Program-made: the position numbers and the translations under genes
The notes under the pieces: generated by a model
What the model was told of the DNA's origin: nothing
The model's input: the letters and a program-made list of their open reading frames with translations, nothing else
Database searches by the model: none
NCBI GenBank assembly: GCA_964007475.1
Contig: OZ023273.1
Location: 103,042,485 to 103,106,484, forward strand
Source: Hybos culiciformis
Lineage: Eukaryota > Arthropoda > Insecta > Diptera > Hybotidae
DNA length: 64,000 nucleotides
Direction of reading: 5' to 3'
Shown here: positions 1-12,024 of the stretch, one piece after another
Position numbering within the stretch: the stretch's first letter is position 1
How the letters are laid out: the number at the start of each line of letters is the position of its first letter

Positions 1-282
1 AGACTTTTTGTTTTCATTCTTTTATTTGTGAAGCTTTTTTCTACGCATTTTTGTTCAAAATTCGTAATTGTTTTGATTTAAATTTTACATTTTAGAATAG
101 GAAGCCGACCGTCAAACCGACCAATTATATAGGCTTCGACTCGGTTCAAGCCGGAAAAATATAAACGGCTCTAACAGCTTAAAATTTTAGCCGAGCTTTC
201 AAGCCGAGCCGATCAAAAAACCAATATAGGGAAATGTAAATAGAATTTACATCACAGGGAAATGTAAATACAATTTACATTG
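1..282. other. Unassigned left edge
   Basis: No gene is visible. Positions 100-215 are less AT-rich and carry CCGACC/GCCGAGC motifs. At 229-280 the motif GGGAAATGTAAATA occurs twice, each time followed by a matching ATTTACAT, forming two small imperfect hairpins just before the repeat fragment at 283. Confidence 0.4.
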
Positions 283-376
283 CCCTATAATTGCATGTGT
301 ATTGATGTATGCAATGGACCATTTACCGAGCTAAATTTGCAAATGTAAATACAACTTACCGAAGACATGCACATTA
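283..376 (+). repeat. Fragment of the long-TIR family (inner arm)
   Basis: This stretch aligns by eye to the inner part of the arms of the element at 51049-53209: it shares GCATGTGTATTGA, a CATTTA block, AGCTCGGTAAAT on the opposite strand, and the closing ACATGCACATTAAAA. It resembles the left arm near 25167-25260 and 51452-51550, and in reverse the right arm at 52795-52880. The hairpin and the AATAGTAGATTA terminus are not seen, so it is a fragment or a diverged relative. Confidence 0.6.
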
Positions 377-3300
377 AAATTGATTCCCAGTTGAATGGAA
401 ATGGCATAAAAATTAAAACTTTTTAATTTAACTTTAAATAAAAAAAAAAAATTAATTAAACTTTTTATTTTCGAAAATAAACAACTTAATTTAAATATAT
501 AAATAAAAGTTTTTTTTTGCATTAAAGTTTTAATATTATTTTTTATATGTAAGTGCTTGTAATTGAATAACATATTACAAGCAAATGTTTGTGCTTAAAG
601 TTTTGAAATTTTATTTAAAAAAAAACTTAATATGAATAACATATACATGCATTTTTGTTTTTATATATACAATAGTTGTATTAACAAACTAGTAATATAT
701 ATACAACACATGTTAAATGTTAAACATGAAAAATTTTGCTTAATTAAAAAAAGGGAAAGAATTGTTTCCTCAGTAAAACCTAAAATAGTCTAGCTTGGAA
801 TAAAAAAGACGAAAGTACATTGCACGAAAACATGTTTTAAGTTATCACAGCAATACACTTATTTCCAACGTTGGACGAGACGGCAGACTTGTGGGCGTCT
901 TAAATTCTTTCTATTATTTTAAGTTCCAATTAATTTAAGAATTTTCAACAATTTTTGATTGAAATGAACTGCTTCAATATATTTTCTGGTAGTATTAATT
1001 TCAGACATAATGCAATACATTTATTGTTATTCGTTTTGATCTGCCGTACCTATAAGTGCCAATCTATATTTCTCTTCACATTTACTTTAATATAATATAG
1101 ATTGTTTATTTGACATAATCGCTATTAGGCAAATTTTCTGTTTTTATGCTGCAATTGTTTTGAAATTGTACTTAAACCGAATTAACAAAAAAAATTAAGA
1201 TCACGTTAGAAAGCTTTTCCTTTCACTTTCATTTTCACTGATTTTATAATTTTATACATTTTACTGTGCATGAACTTAAGACCTAAAATGCTAACTTTTA
1301 TATCACACAATTAACAAAAAATTAAATCACAAAATATGTTGTTAACCTTTGAAAGCAAAAGAAAAAACAAATTTAATGTTTTACGTTTTAAAGAGCACTC
1401 TAATCTTTAATTTAATCTTTGAAACGCATAAGAAAACAAAAAATAATTTTTAAAGCATAAAGCAAAATGAGGTATTTAAAAAATGCGATAAATTATTCTT
1501 TTAGAATGATTTGTCAACACATTTAAAAAAGATAAAAACAAAGAAAATGTGACAAAATAAGTGTTTTAATCCTTAATCAGACAGATTTATCTTTTGAGGA
1601 AAAAAAAAATAAATATCAAGATAATTTTGTTTATACGTACATAACTTAGTTTCTTCATTGTACATTAAAATAATATGAAATAAATAGTGACAACAGGATT
1701 CAATAGCCACATTTCAAATAATAGTGACAACAGGATTCAATAGCCACATTTTTAGCTTTATTATATTAAAATATCCGCAATTTTTTTTAGTATTGCTCTT
1801 TTTTGATAAATGACCAACAACATTAATTTTCTAAATAAATAACATATTTTTTTTGAAAAGAGAATCCTAAAACTTTGCTGGTTTTACGCATTAAATAAAA
1901 AAAAATTGAAGTTTTTTATGGTGAGTTTTTAATTAACTCCGTCCTATTTGAAACTTTTAAAAAATTTTTTCAATTTTTTGTGTTCATGAATGTTATTTTA
2001 AAACTTCACTTGCTTTGTATAATTAATTTCTGGTGCATGGGAATATAAATAAAAAATTATTCAAAAATTAGGAACTAGAAACTTTTTCATTCGCAAATAA
2101 TTTGGTTAATGTTTACTTTACACTTCACATTCAGAATATATTTAAGATATATGCATCTCAATTGAGAATAAACTCTTTAACAGGAAGCTTACATTAAGAA
2201 AAAATTGTATCTGTTTATCATTGGATTAGTGGAAATGATCCAAAATTATAAAATTTACAAAAAAACTTATGGTTATGCGAAATATGATAAAGTTTTTTAT
2301 ATATTAACCTTTTGGATTATGTGGATTATTATTGTACGAAAAAACGATAGGAAAATTTTTTTCATGTTCATATTAAGCGAAAATGACAAGGGAAAGATTT
2401 ATTTTTGTAATTTTATCTTGTTGAAAATGTATATATAAAAGCATATTATAGATTATGTTTTCTTATTCAAAAATAGTAATTTTTCATATTTAATTTTATT
2501 TATATTTAATATTTCGGAAAATTGTGTAATAGATTTTCTAATAACAACCATAACATAACAATCTTGGTTTTATCTTTTAATTATATTCTTTAATTGTTTT
2601 CAAAACTCATTTTGATTAATGTAGTGCTTTATATCAAACACCAATATTAGTGCTCGCGGGCTTGATCCCATATTTCTTAAATTGTAAACTTTTGGTTGTA
2701 AGCACACATTTTATTGTTGTTCACAGTAGATAATCTTAAAATTTGCATTGATTTTAGTAAAAATTATATTTCATTAAAACTTGATGTTTATAATCGATGA
2801 CAAATAAATCATTTATCAACAATCATTCAACTAACAAAAGGATAAATAAAAATTAGAAAATAAAAATAATATTTAATCAACAAGTCCATATCGATAAAAG
2901 TTTTAAATAAAAGATTTTAATATCAATTTTACAATACTGTTATAAGCTTTTGCACAAATAGTAGTACATAAAAAGAAATAATCATTAAAAAGCAATAAAC
3001 TTTAAGTTTTTTAATTTAAGTATGAAAGATTTTAAGAAACACGAAAATTATTTACAAATAGGATATTTACAATAGTAGAAAGATACTTTATAGGGTTAAT
3101 CGGTTAATCTATAAAAAACATAAACTGTTAAACATCTCTGATTCATTTGGAAAACCAACTAAAACTCAGTGTAACTTCTTATTCCGAACATTAAACCTGG
3201 ATTTCACTTAATTTTTTCGATATTAATTATAACAAACGTATAATATTTCGCCTTAGTAAAAATCTTGAACTTTATAATTTGAATTAGTCATTCAAGAAAA

Positions 3301-3381
3301 TGGCTTTGATTCTATAAAACTTTCTCTGTATAAAAGATTGAAAATATTTTGTTTTAAATATTTTTATTTGTTTAATAATGC
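377..3381. other. AT-rich spacer, no gene seen
   Basis: Only chance open frames rich in N, K, I, F and Y codons are present. No motif, splice-like exon or repeat was recognised apart from the 37-bp-period duplication at 1683-1751. Confidence 0.6.
1683..1751. repeat. Two-copy tandem duplication, period 37 bp
   Basis: A 32-bp unit beginning AATAGTGACAACAGGATT is repeated identically at 1683-1714 and 1720-1751, separated by 5 bp. It is a recent local duplication with no sign of function. Confidence 0.9.
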
Positions 3382-3389
3382 ATTGCACT

Positions 3390-4412
3390 TAGTGATTGCA
3401 AAAAAAGCAAAAAAACCAATACCGGTATTTCGGTATTGAACTTTACTGATACCGGGATCCCGGTTTTAATACCGGTATTCCAAAAAATAATATTTCTCAA
3501 AATAAAAAATACCTATAATAATTATTATAAAAATGAAACAAAAATTATTTAATTAATAAAAAACATACCCACTGCTAATTGCAACCTCCAATAATTTTAA
3601 AAAAATACTTTCACACTAAATCAGCAGAATTGTTAAAATATTTAAGTAAATACAAATGCAACTACACACAACAAACTATTAAGAGCCCTCAGTGCGGAAA
3701 ATGGGTCTTGGTTTTGCTTTGATTCTAGAGTTAATACAATCTCGACTGATGTGATTTTTTGATATGTTAGAGAGTATATAACTGGCTCCAGGGTACGCGA
3801 GGCGAATTTTTTGAGTGTTTTGGCCCAAATGAGCCTTTAAAATACTTGAACATATTTGCTTGGATTCTGAAGTAAAGCAAAAAGATAATAAAAAATTTCA
3901 AACGCAGAAATAAAGCTAAAATACCACTCTCCAGGGCTGGTGACGTGAAATTTTGAATTTCTTTAATTTTCTAAACAATTTTTAATTAATTTCATTTATT
4001 TTTAACAAATTTTTAATTTTTTTGATAAATTACAGTTTCAGCACAGAAATAAAATTCAAATATAGTTTTGTGATTTTCTGGTAGAGGTGTTTTTCGTACA
4101 ATTTTTGTCGCATTTTTCACGGCCGTTTATTTTCTGTAAAATAAAACAAAAAAAAAAACTGCAAAAATAGAAAACAGAATTGCACGTCGAGGGCTCTTAA
4201 GACTTTTATTTTTTTAGTTACCGCACTTGTTTGTAATTATAAAAAACAATCTACTAAAAATATCAAAAAATATTGAATAATAAATCCTCAGAAAAAAATT
4301 TAAATACCGAAATACCGGTTTTGACAAATATAATACCGGTATTAATTTTCCTTGGTTTTGTTCCGAAATACCGGGATCCCGGTATCCCGGGATCCCGGTA
4401 TTGCGATCCCTA
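3390..4412. mobile_element. hAT-like non-autonomous element with 8-bp TSD
   Basis: The 1,023-bp element is flanked by a perfect 8-bp duplication ATTGCACT (3382-3389 and 4413-4420), the hAT signature. Its ends are TAGTGATTGCA and TGCGATCCCTA, imperfect inverted repeats. Inside each end, clusters of CCGGTATT/AATACCGG and GGGATCCCGG repeat several times and could be transposase-binding subterminal repeats. No transposase coding remains. A second element is nested at 3683-4196. The element at 48491-49281 has a similar design. Confidence 0.85.
3683..4196. mobile_element. Nested TTAA-flanked MITE
   Basis: A 514-bp insertion within the hAT-like element. It is bounded by TTAA (3679-3682 and 4197-4200) and by perfect 8-bp TIRs GAGCCCTC and GAGGGCTC. 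TTAA is the piggyBac (and Kolobok) target. No coding sequence is seen. The GAGCCC end recurs on the right end of the element at 40907-41300. Confidence 0.7.
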
Positions 4413-4420
4413 ATTGCACT

Positions 4421-7306
4421 AGCACCGCTTTAAACATTTTAGCTACACCATAAAATTTATGCGAAGTTTTATTTACAAGACGTTTTATATTCTATGCAGA
4501 AGAGGGAACAATTGGTTAATAATATTTTAATTTCCTTGGTAACCAAGAAAAGACCAAAAATAAAGTTTTCCTAAATTTACGTAATATTCCATCGGTGAAT
4601 TGTTATTACATATTTGTTTATTTTTATACGAAGAATGTTGAGAAACTCGTTTTAAAATAAAATTTTGATGTTGTTTTGATAGTTTCAAGTTATTATTATT
4701 GTTAAAGAAATTGTTATTTTTAATTAATTTGTTTTTTTTTTTTACTGCACAATTAATAAAGCAAAAAATAAACAGCATTCAATTTCATTATCTTGTGGCT
4801 TTTGCGGTGTTTCAGGATTTCAAAATGCAATTTGCGGAAAATAATTAAATATTTTCTAGGCAACCACTAAAAATAATAATAGACATACCTGCAAAAAAGT
4901 CTTTATAAAAAAAATTTTAAAAATTCTGGAATTTTTCAATATATGTTTAATTGAACTAATTTGTTTTTTTGATTTTCTATAACATAGACCTTGACTGAAA
5001 TAGGAATTAAGACTTTAGATTTAAAGAGTTTCTTGAGTCAAAAGCTGACCAAAGAGAAGGTTTAAAATAAAAAGTGTCTTAAAAAGTTCTTTCATGAATT
5101 GACCTTATTTTGTTACCAATATTCAAATAATCCATGGTTTAGTTTATTAATAAAAACTTTATGAATTAATAAAAACTTTATGAAACTTTTAGAACACTTT
5201 TTCTGATTGTCTCAAGTTAACTTTTATTATGTTTAATGTTCTAGATTCTAAAGAAATCTAACCTCGAGCTGTTGTTGATGACGTATTGATAGGAATACAA
5301 ATTCAAATTGTTTGAATTTTTCAGTATAATTTTCTTAGCTGCTGGTAAACTCAACTGAGTTTTTTGTGAATTTTCCTAACACAGTTTAAGTCAATGAAAC
5401 CGAATTGGAGTCAAGATAAAATTTAAATCACAATTTTATTTTGTTTTCACTGCGGTTATTCAAAAGTTAAAAGTCAAAAAGTGAACAAATTTTCAATTAA
5501 CCTTTTTTGGGATTATTTAGGTATAGGTATATATTCCAAAAATATTTTTTTAATCTACTCCCAAAGTCCCAACTTTTATCTGTCAAATTTTTTACACAAA
5601 GGGAAAATTTTAATTAAGGAAGGAAAATAAAGTTAAATAATGGAAAAAAAAAGATTATTATCAGTTTATGATGAAACTGTTTTTATTTTTCAAAAGGGAG
5701 TCCAACAATTTTTGATAAACATGTAATGATATATGTAGAATAGATTATTGTTTTTAAATGCATACATAATGTACATATTTGAAATATTTTGTTCTTATCA
5801 TTATTTGTGTAATAAAATACCTTTTTTATAATTTAATTTAAATTAAATTTTTATGAATATATATTGTAAAATATTTTTCTAGACATGTACATTGTACTCA
5901 TAGACACATAATTGAGGACTTACATTGAAGTCTCGAAGTCTGAAGATTGTTAAAACAGTCAATAAAGTAAAAGCCGAATCACTTTATTTGTATGCCGAAC
6001 TTTCATAATTGTTTAAATATATTTGAAAATTATTATTACAGTTTAGTTTGTGTAAAATTAACTTCAACTCGTGTATAACAGAATTTGTTTTTATTAATGA
6101 GTAAGTTGATATACATATATTTGTATGCCAAATGAGAAATGTAGCTTTCAATGTTAAAATTCCATGTTGTGGAAATTTTACTGTACATAGTTTTTTTTTG
6201 GAACAACCCTATGGCTTTTTTTTTTACTTTCAAAAAGATAAAAAATAATCTAATTCTGAAGTCAAAGGATATTTTTTTTTTTTTAAATAATATAAGGTAA
6301 ATAAAGGGCGAAAGTTAGTTATGTTTTGATATATTGTACAAAGTTAACGGACAAAGTAATTAAATAAATTTAAATTCCGTCATAATATAATATAAAAATA
6401 ATTTCAAAATTATGACATTGAATTAAGAATAAATTCCTTTTTTAATACATTTGAAGAGTTTTAGTGGTTTATTAGAACGTTTTGTGCTGACGCGCTCTGA
6501 GAGTTAATAAATTTCATTTTTATCTTTGTATATTTACGTATTTACGTATATGTATGTACATTCGAAGTTATAGAAGACTAAGGATGGAAATTGTTGCTTG
6601 CATTATTGCTTTGTACATTCGAAGTTATAGAAGACTAAGGATGGAAATTGTTGCTTGCATTATTATTTATAAATATCCAGGAAAAACAATCTGAATGATT
6701 GATTTTTACATAAATCTCTAATTACTTCCTTATACAAATTTATATTTTCAACTTAATTAGAAAATATAATAAATAGTTTAATTAGGTATTTATTATCAAT
6801 AATTATTCGAAATATAAAAATTAAATTTTCAAACCAAATGTTTCAGTGTAAAAGATAAAATAAAATATTTTATTTCAACCGCGACATTATTAAATGAAAA
6901 AATATGATGCCCACAGGATACTTAAATATTTTCTTTTCTCTTTTTATTGGTGAAACTTCCTGAATTTTTTATAAGGTTGACTCTTTATGATATAACTTAA
7001 GGATATTAAAAAATCTTTTTCTTGATTGCAACTACTATAACAATAATAATAATAAAATTTTCGCATCTTTTGGAGTGGCTAAATAACGTACATAATTTAC
7101 TTTACTTCAAATCTGAAAATATGCAAAATACATAATTTTTCTTTTTGTGGTTATCGGTTAACTGTGCTTTGATAACCAGAAGTTTTCAATGAAATTAAAA
7201 TTTGTTGTGGAATACAATTTTTGCACAAGGAAACAAACGGTTTAGATATTTTAAAAATGCTTCGGTACGAAATCTTCAGCAACTTACTATTATGAGGGGG
7301 ATGGAA
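4421..7306. other. AT-rich spacer with two small duplications
   Basis: No gene is recognised. Short direct repeats occur at 5149-5184 (ATTAATAAAAACTTTATGAA twice) and at 6555-6664 (separate entry). The open frames at 4527-4778 and 6036-6233 on the minus strand are low-complexity K/N/F-rich strings with no family resemblance. Confidence 0.55.
6555..6664. repeat. Two-copy tandem duplication, period 57 bp
   Basis: A 53-bp unit starting TGTACATTCGAAGTTATAG is present at 6555-6607 and again, identical, at 6612-6664. Confidence 0.9.
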
Positions 7307-7945
7307 ATAATGCCGCGTGAAATAAGGCCGCGACGATTTTTTGTTGCGGTCTTATTTTATTTTGAAAAATGAAATTAGACCGCAACCAAAATCTTCGCGG
7401 CTTTATTTCATTTTGAAAAATGAAATAAGACCGCAACCTTATATCATTTTGAAAAATGAAAAGACCGCGACGAAATAAAAATTATCGGAGGGCTAATTTA
7501 ATTTTTATAAATGAAATAAGGCCGCGTGTTAATTTTATGTTTCAAAATGAATTAAAGACCTCGATAAAAAAATCTTGTGGGTAAGCACACAGTGGTGTGG
7601 GGGCAGCAGAGCGGCGGGCGGGCGGTTGGTCAGTGGGATTTATTCAAAATTTCTTCGTTGATTTTAGGCCTTTTCCAAAAGAATGTTGTTCAAAGAACTT
7701 TTTTTTAGAGTTTCGTTCAACGCCAGTCGCAAATCCCACTGACCAACCGCCTGCCCGCCGCCCTGCTGCTCGCCGCCCTACTGCCCCCTCCCCTGTGTGC
7801 TTACCTCACAAGATCACGCGGCCTTATTTCATTTATAAAAATTAAATTAGCCCTCCGATAAAATTATTTTTTGTCGCGCTCTTATTTCATTTTGAAAAAT
7901 GAAATAAGACCGCATCAAAAAACCTATTTCACTGCGCGCCATTAT
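7307..7945. mobile_element. Foldback MITE with GC-rich inner arms
   Basis: A 639-bp inverted-repeat element ends in ATAATGCCGCG and CGCGCCATTAT. Each arm, nearly 300 bp, has an outer part built from repeats of GAAATAAGACCGCGAC-like units alternating with CATTTTGAAAAATG. The inner part is GC-rich (7581-7640 and 7733-7806), starting GTAAGCACACAG and containing GGCGGGCGGGCGG against its complement. The loop is about 7641-7732. The 82-codon frame at 7597-7845 is only a reading of these arms. No TSD longer than 2 bp could be fixed, so the superfamily is open. Confidence 0.8.
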
Positions 7946-10900
7946 GATTAATTTTGCTTTATCGAGTTATTAAAAAATTTCTATAGTTTGTTCGAACATT
8001 CCTTTTTTTTTGCTTTAATCCTCTCATGTTTACATAGACTTTATGCAAAATAAAATCGTTTTTTTTTTTGTGTGAGACAAAAAGGTGACAGGTCTTTTAT
8101 GTAAAATAAAATTTATGATTCCAAAGAGAACTATTTTATGTAGCAGACCAACATAACTTAATTGGAACAAAGTTTATGAAACGAAAAAAAAAAAAAAATT
8201 AATAATAACAAAAATAAAAAATTATACACCAAAAAAAGAGAGAAAATAAAATAAATTATCCTTTATAGATATACAAATATAATGTCCCAGAAGAACTGTG
8301 CCACTTCGTTCAGGATAATTTGCCATTATGACTTTAATTTCGATTTATTTTCTTTCTTTTGGTATACACAGATAACAAAATATTATGAATTGATATAAAA
8401 ATCAGTTTTTTTATTAACTTAATTTATGATTCTTGTTTTTAATATAATTTCCCTTATAATTAATTATTATATAAATTGAAAGATAAATTATTTCTGGACC
8501 ATGAAATATGATAATATTTACGATTTCTTTTTTTGTCATCCATTTCATCACAATTATATGGTAATATTATAAGCTTAAATATGTTTTAAAAATCTAATGT
8601 GACTGCTTATTGAACCAGACTGAATTTTATGCTGGTAAATTTATATAGTAAATAATGCAAATTATGTTGCAACATCGTTAATAAATTGAAATCTAGCATT
8701 GAGTAGTGGAATTAAATAAAAATAAAAACTCAGAATATAACAAAAATAAATATTCCAAATTTGTGTTTTTGTTTTCAAAATCTGAAAAGCGTTGAAATAA
8801 TTTTCTTTTGATATTCTTTCTTTCTTCCCTATAGCATTTGAATAAACAAATATTATTAACTTATTTTTAGGTGGAAATTAATGCATATAGGGGAAAATGT
8901 GTTATATTTTTCTTCTGTTGTATGAAAATCATTTCATTTTGTTCTGCTTTACATAGAAATTGATAAATTAATCAAAATAAATTTAAGTATTTTCAATTTA
9001 ATTCAAAAGAATTTCAAAATTATTTAATAGCATAATTAATATTTGTTAAGAAAATAATTAAGATGGGAAACAGAAGATCTAGTCATTTTTTTAAAGAATA
9101 TTTTAAATATTTATTTCGATTAAACCAACAAACTTTTTTAGATTTTTAGAGTATCCTGCGGAGACTATAGAATAATCAGTTATAATAATTTTATTCGTGA
9201 CCAAAGTCCAGTTTTAGTTTAATTTTCGACTTTTGTAATACCGACATGTTGATTTCAAGTTTAGAGCTTCTTTGTTGTATTAATCTTAAACACGAAAAAT
9301 TAATAAAGATATCATTAAAAATTATTTAAATTTATCTTTATGTTTTGACTAATAAAGCATACGTTATTTTCGATAGATTTATAAGATGAAATAAAAGAGC
9401 ATTTAATGTTGTGCTGGCGGGCATAACATCAATAAAAATAAATATTTTTATTTCGATAAATGCTTCAACAAAATTTAATGTCATGATTTTATTGAAATGC
9501 GTGCAAAATTTTTATTTTTTCAAGAAAATTACATCCGGCAAAATTTGGAGCATAACAAAGATAATTTAAAAAAAAGTTTTTCAACTTATATTAAACACAA
9601 AGTATTTATATATAAAATTTAAGATTTTTCTGATCAAATTCAAATTATAAAAATTTTCATTCAAAATTTGTACGTGGAACAATTTCATTGATACCAGGTT
9701 TTTAGATACATAACAAAAAAAAATTGTATGAAAAATATTTACAAGGTTTTGATATTGTAATATTGAATCATATATAAAATCAAGAAATTATGAAAGAAAA
9801 TGTAATAAGGAAAAACTTTTATTATATAAGTTTTATAATTAAAGGCATATTTTCAAATAACTTAATATCAGTTTTGTAGCATCGGAAAAGTTCATGTTTA
9901 TATTTTTATATTTTTGTTTTAATTTTTAAGCAAGTCTAGACGACTAGACATAGCAATTTCATAAATTTTAATTTGGCTGCAAAGTTTTTACATTTAGTTC
10001 CAAAATATTCACAGAAATAATAATACTATTTACAGATTTAACATGTTAACTTCTTTTTTTTTTAAAATAATCAACTTCACGCACATATTGTTAATTTTTA
10101 GGTAGTTATTTTAATTTGTACGTAAGTTATTTTACAATTCTGATTGAAATTTTCTTTACGAATAAAGAATCTAATTATTAATAAGGACGATACATGTTTT
10201 TTTTGCAATTGTTAGTTCCCTAAAATAAACTACATTAGATATTTAATTTGTAGAGCAAGTTCATATGTTCATATTATATCATGTGTAATTACTATGTTTT
10301 AAAAGTACTACCTTACTTACTACTAATTCGTGAACCATGCCAGAAAAACCTAACTAGAAAATCTTTAGTTCCTTTTTAAAGTTCGTTATTTGATAAGAGG
10401 GACGATGAGTAAAAGTCTTGTGAATGACACCCGTCCGCGACAAATATTGATAAAAAAAAATTATCGAAAATAGAAGTTGAAAAACCCCAGGCTATTGCAT
10501 GATATTTTTACATTAATAGAATATATAAACTACTTCCTATTAGAAGGAAAAAACAGAAAGATTTATTTTACCATTTGATTTATTATGGTTTTTCTTCTCT
10601 TAAAATACACATACGACAAAGTTTTTTGGTATAAAAGAAATTAACACTAAAAAATAAAAACCAAAATTACCAACTTTACCAACTTTATAGTAAATTTTTT
10701 TTAATGCGGAAGCTATATTAATTATTTTTTTTATTTAATTTCACCTGCATCAGAAAGATGTTCTTTATAGCTTTCATTTCTAGCGATGACACCAAAAGGA
10801 CTTAAAAGCATTGGAAATTTAATATATAAGCTTTTTCTGTATAAGCGTAAATTAAAAAAATAGAAATATTATTTTATTTTCAGCTTGATTTTGCACATTA

Positions 10901-11464
10901 CAAATTAAATTTTCATTAGAATTTGTATAAAAATAAAGAAGTTGTAAAATCTCTCGTACTATCATATCTTATTTTAGTTATTCATGGAAGCCTGAATTTA
11001 GTAAATAAATTAAGTTAAAACTATAAGTGAAGCTATAGCGAGATTTAAGTCCTCAACAACGTGCTAGTACGTATTTTGCTTTAAGAATTTAATTTCCAAA
11101 TATTTTTATTAATCTTTAAAAGACATGTAATTTTCTATATGGCGTAAAAATATTCTGGATTGCATGTCATAACTAATTTAGTTCTCAAATAATAACATTG
11201 ATTCTTTCATTAAATAAGTTAAACCACAGTTAAACCAGAGTTATTATTTCTCATTTTGGATGTTTGCTATATAGATTTAATTTTTAAAACATTATTTATA
11301 CTCGAAATAAAATAATTACGAAAATTGAGTCATAGCAACACCCAATTAGTATAATGCAATTAGGGTTTGGATTTTGTATTATTATAAAGTTATAAAATCG
11401 TATAAATTAACATCTAAACTTTATTTAAAATAATGTGTGCAGTATGTACTTAAATATTTGAATT
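7946..11464. other. AT-rich spacer, no gene seen
   Basis: Unique AT-rich sequence. I see no coding, RNA or transposon signal that I can support over this 3.5 kb. Confidence 0.6.
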
Positions 11465-11489
11465 ATATCGCTTTTCGCATTCTATAATA

Positions 11490-11876
11490 TTGTAAGTCAA
11501 AAATGCAGTTTTTCAGGAGAGCATTTTTAAGATTTTTTTTTGTTTCTCTTCATTTTCTGTTCCTGGTTTCTGTAAAGCATATATTTTTATACAAAATTAA
11601 GAAGAAAATTATGAGTACATAAGTAACATTTTGAGCTAATATAAGTAGTTTAGTTGTAATTAAAGAAACTAATCTAATAGAATGGACAAGATCCGTAGAA
11701 GTTGATTGTAAGATGACCTACACCAATAAATTTGAAAAAGAATTCAAGCTATAATGTGATAAGTATACTTACAAAATAAATAATTTCACAATTTCATACT
11801 TCTATTATTGTAAGTTATACAATATTAATGTTAGGACAGTTGACGTTTATTTGTAAGAAAGAAGCTACTTACAAAT
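11490..11876. repeat. Left subterminal GTAAGT/ACTTAC sites
   Basis: Copies lie at the inner edge of the TIR (11490-11497), around 11760-11773 (TAAGTATACTTACA, palindromic), around 11810-11817 and as a divergent pair at about 11851-11876. Matching sites occur at the right end (14690-15070). Spaced subterminal motifs of this kind are typical transposase-binding sites, which is the inference here. Confidence 0.6.
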
Positions 11877-12024
11877 TTTTTTGTTTGTTAAATTTTATAT
11901 TTATGTAATTCTAAATTTAAGTTTGTTATAAAAATTTTCATACAATGAATTGATTACATTCCTTTAGTATAATATTGGTAAAATTATGATTAGAATTTAA
12001 TATTTTGATAAAAATTATTATTTA

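Noticed and set aside
2205..2438. 77-residue open frame
   Set aside because: I/F/K/Y-rich with no motif; expected by chance in AT-rich DNA.
7597..7845. Arginine/proline-rich 82-residue frame
   Set aside because: It spans both GC-rich arms of a foldback; composition is due to the repeats.
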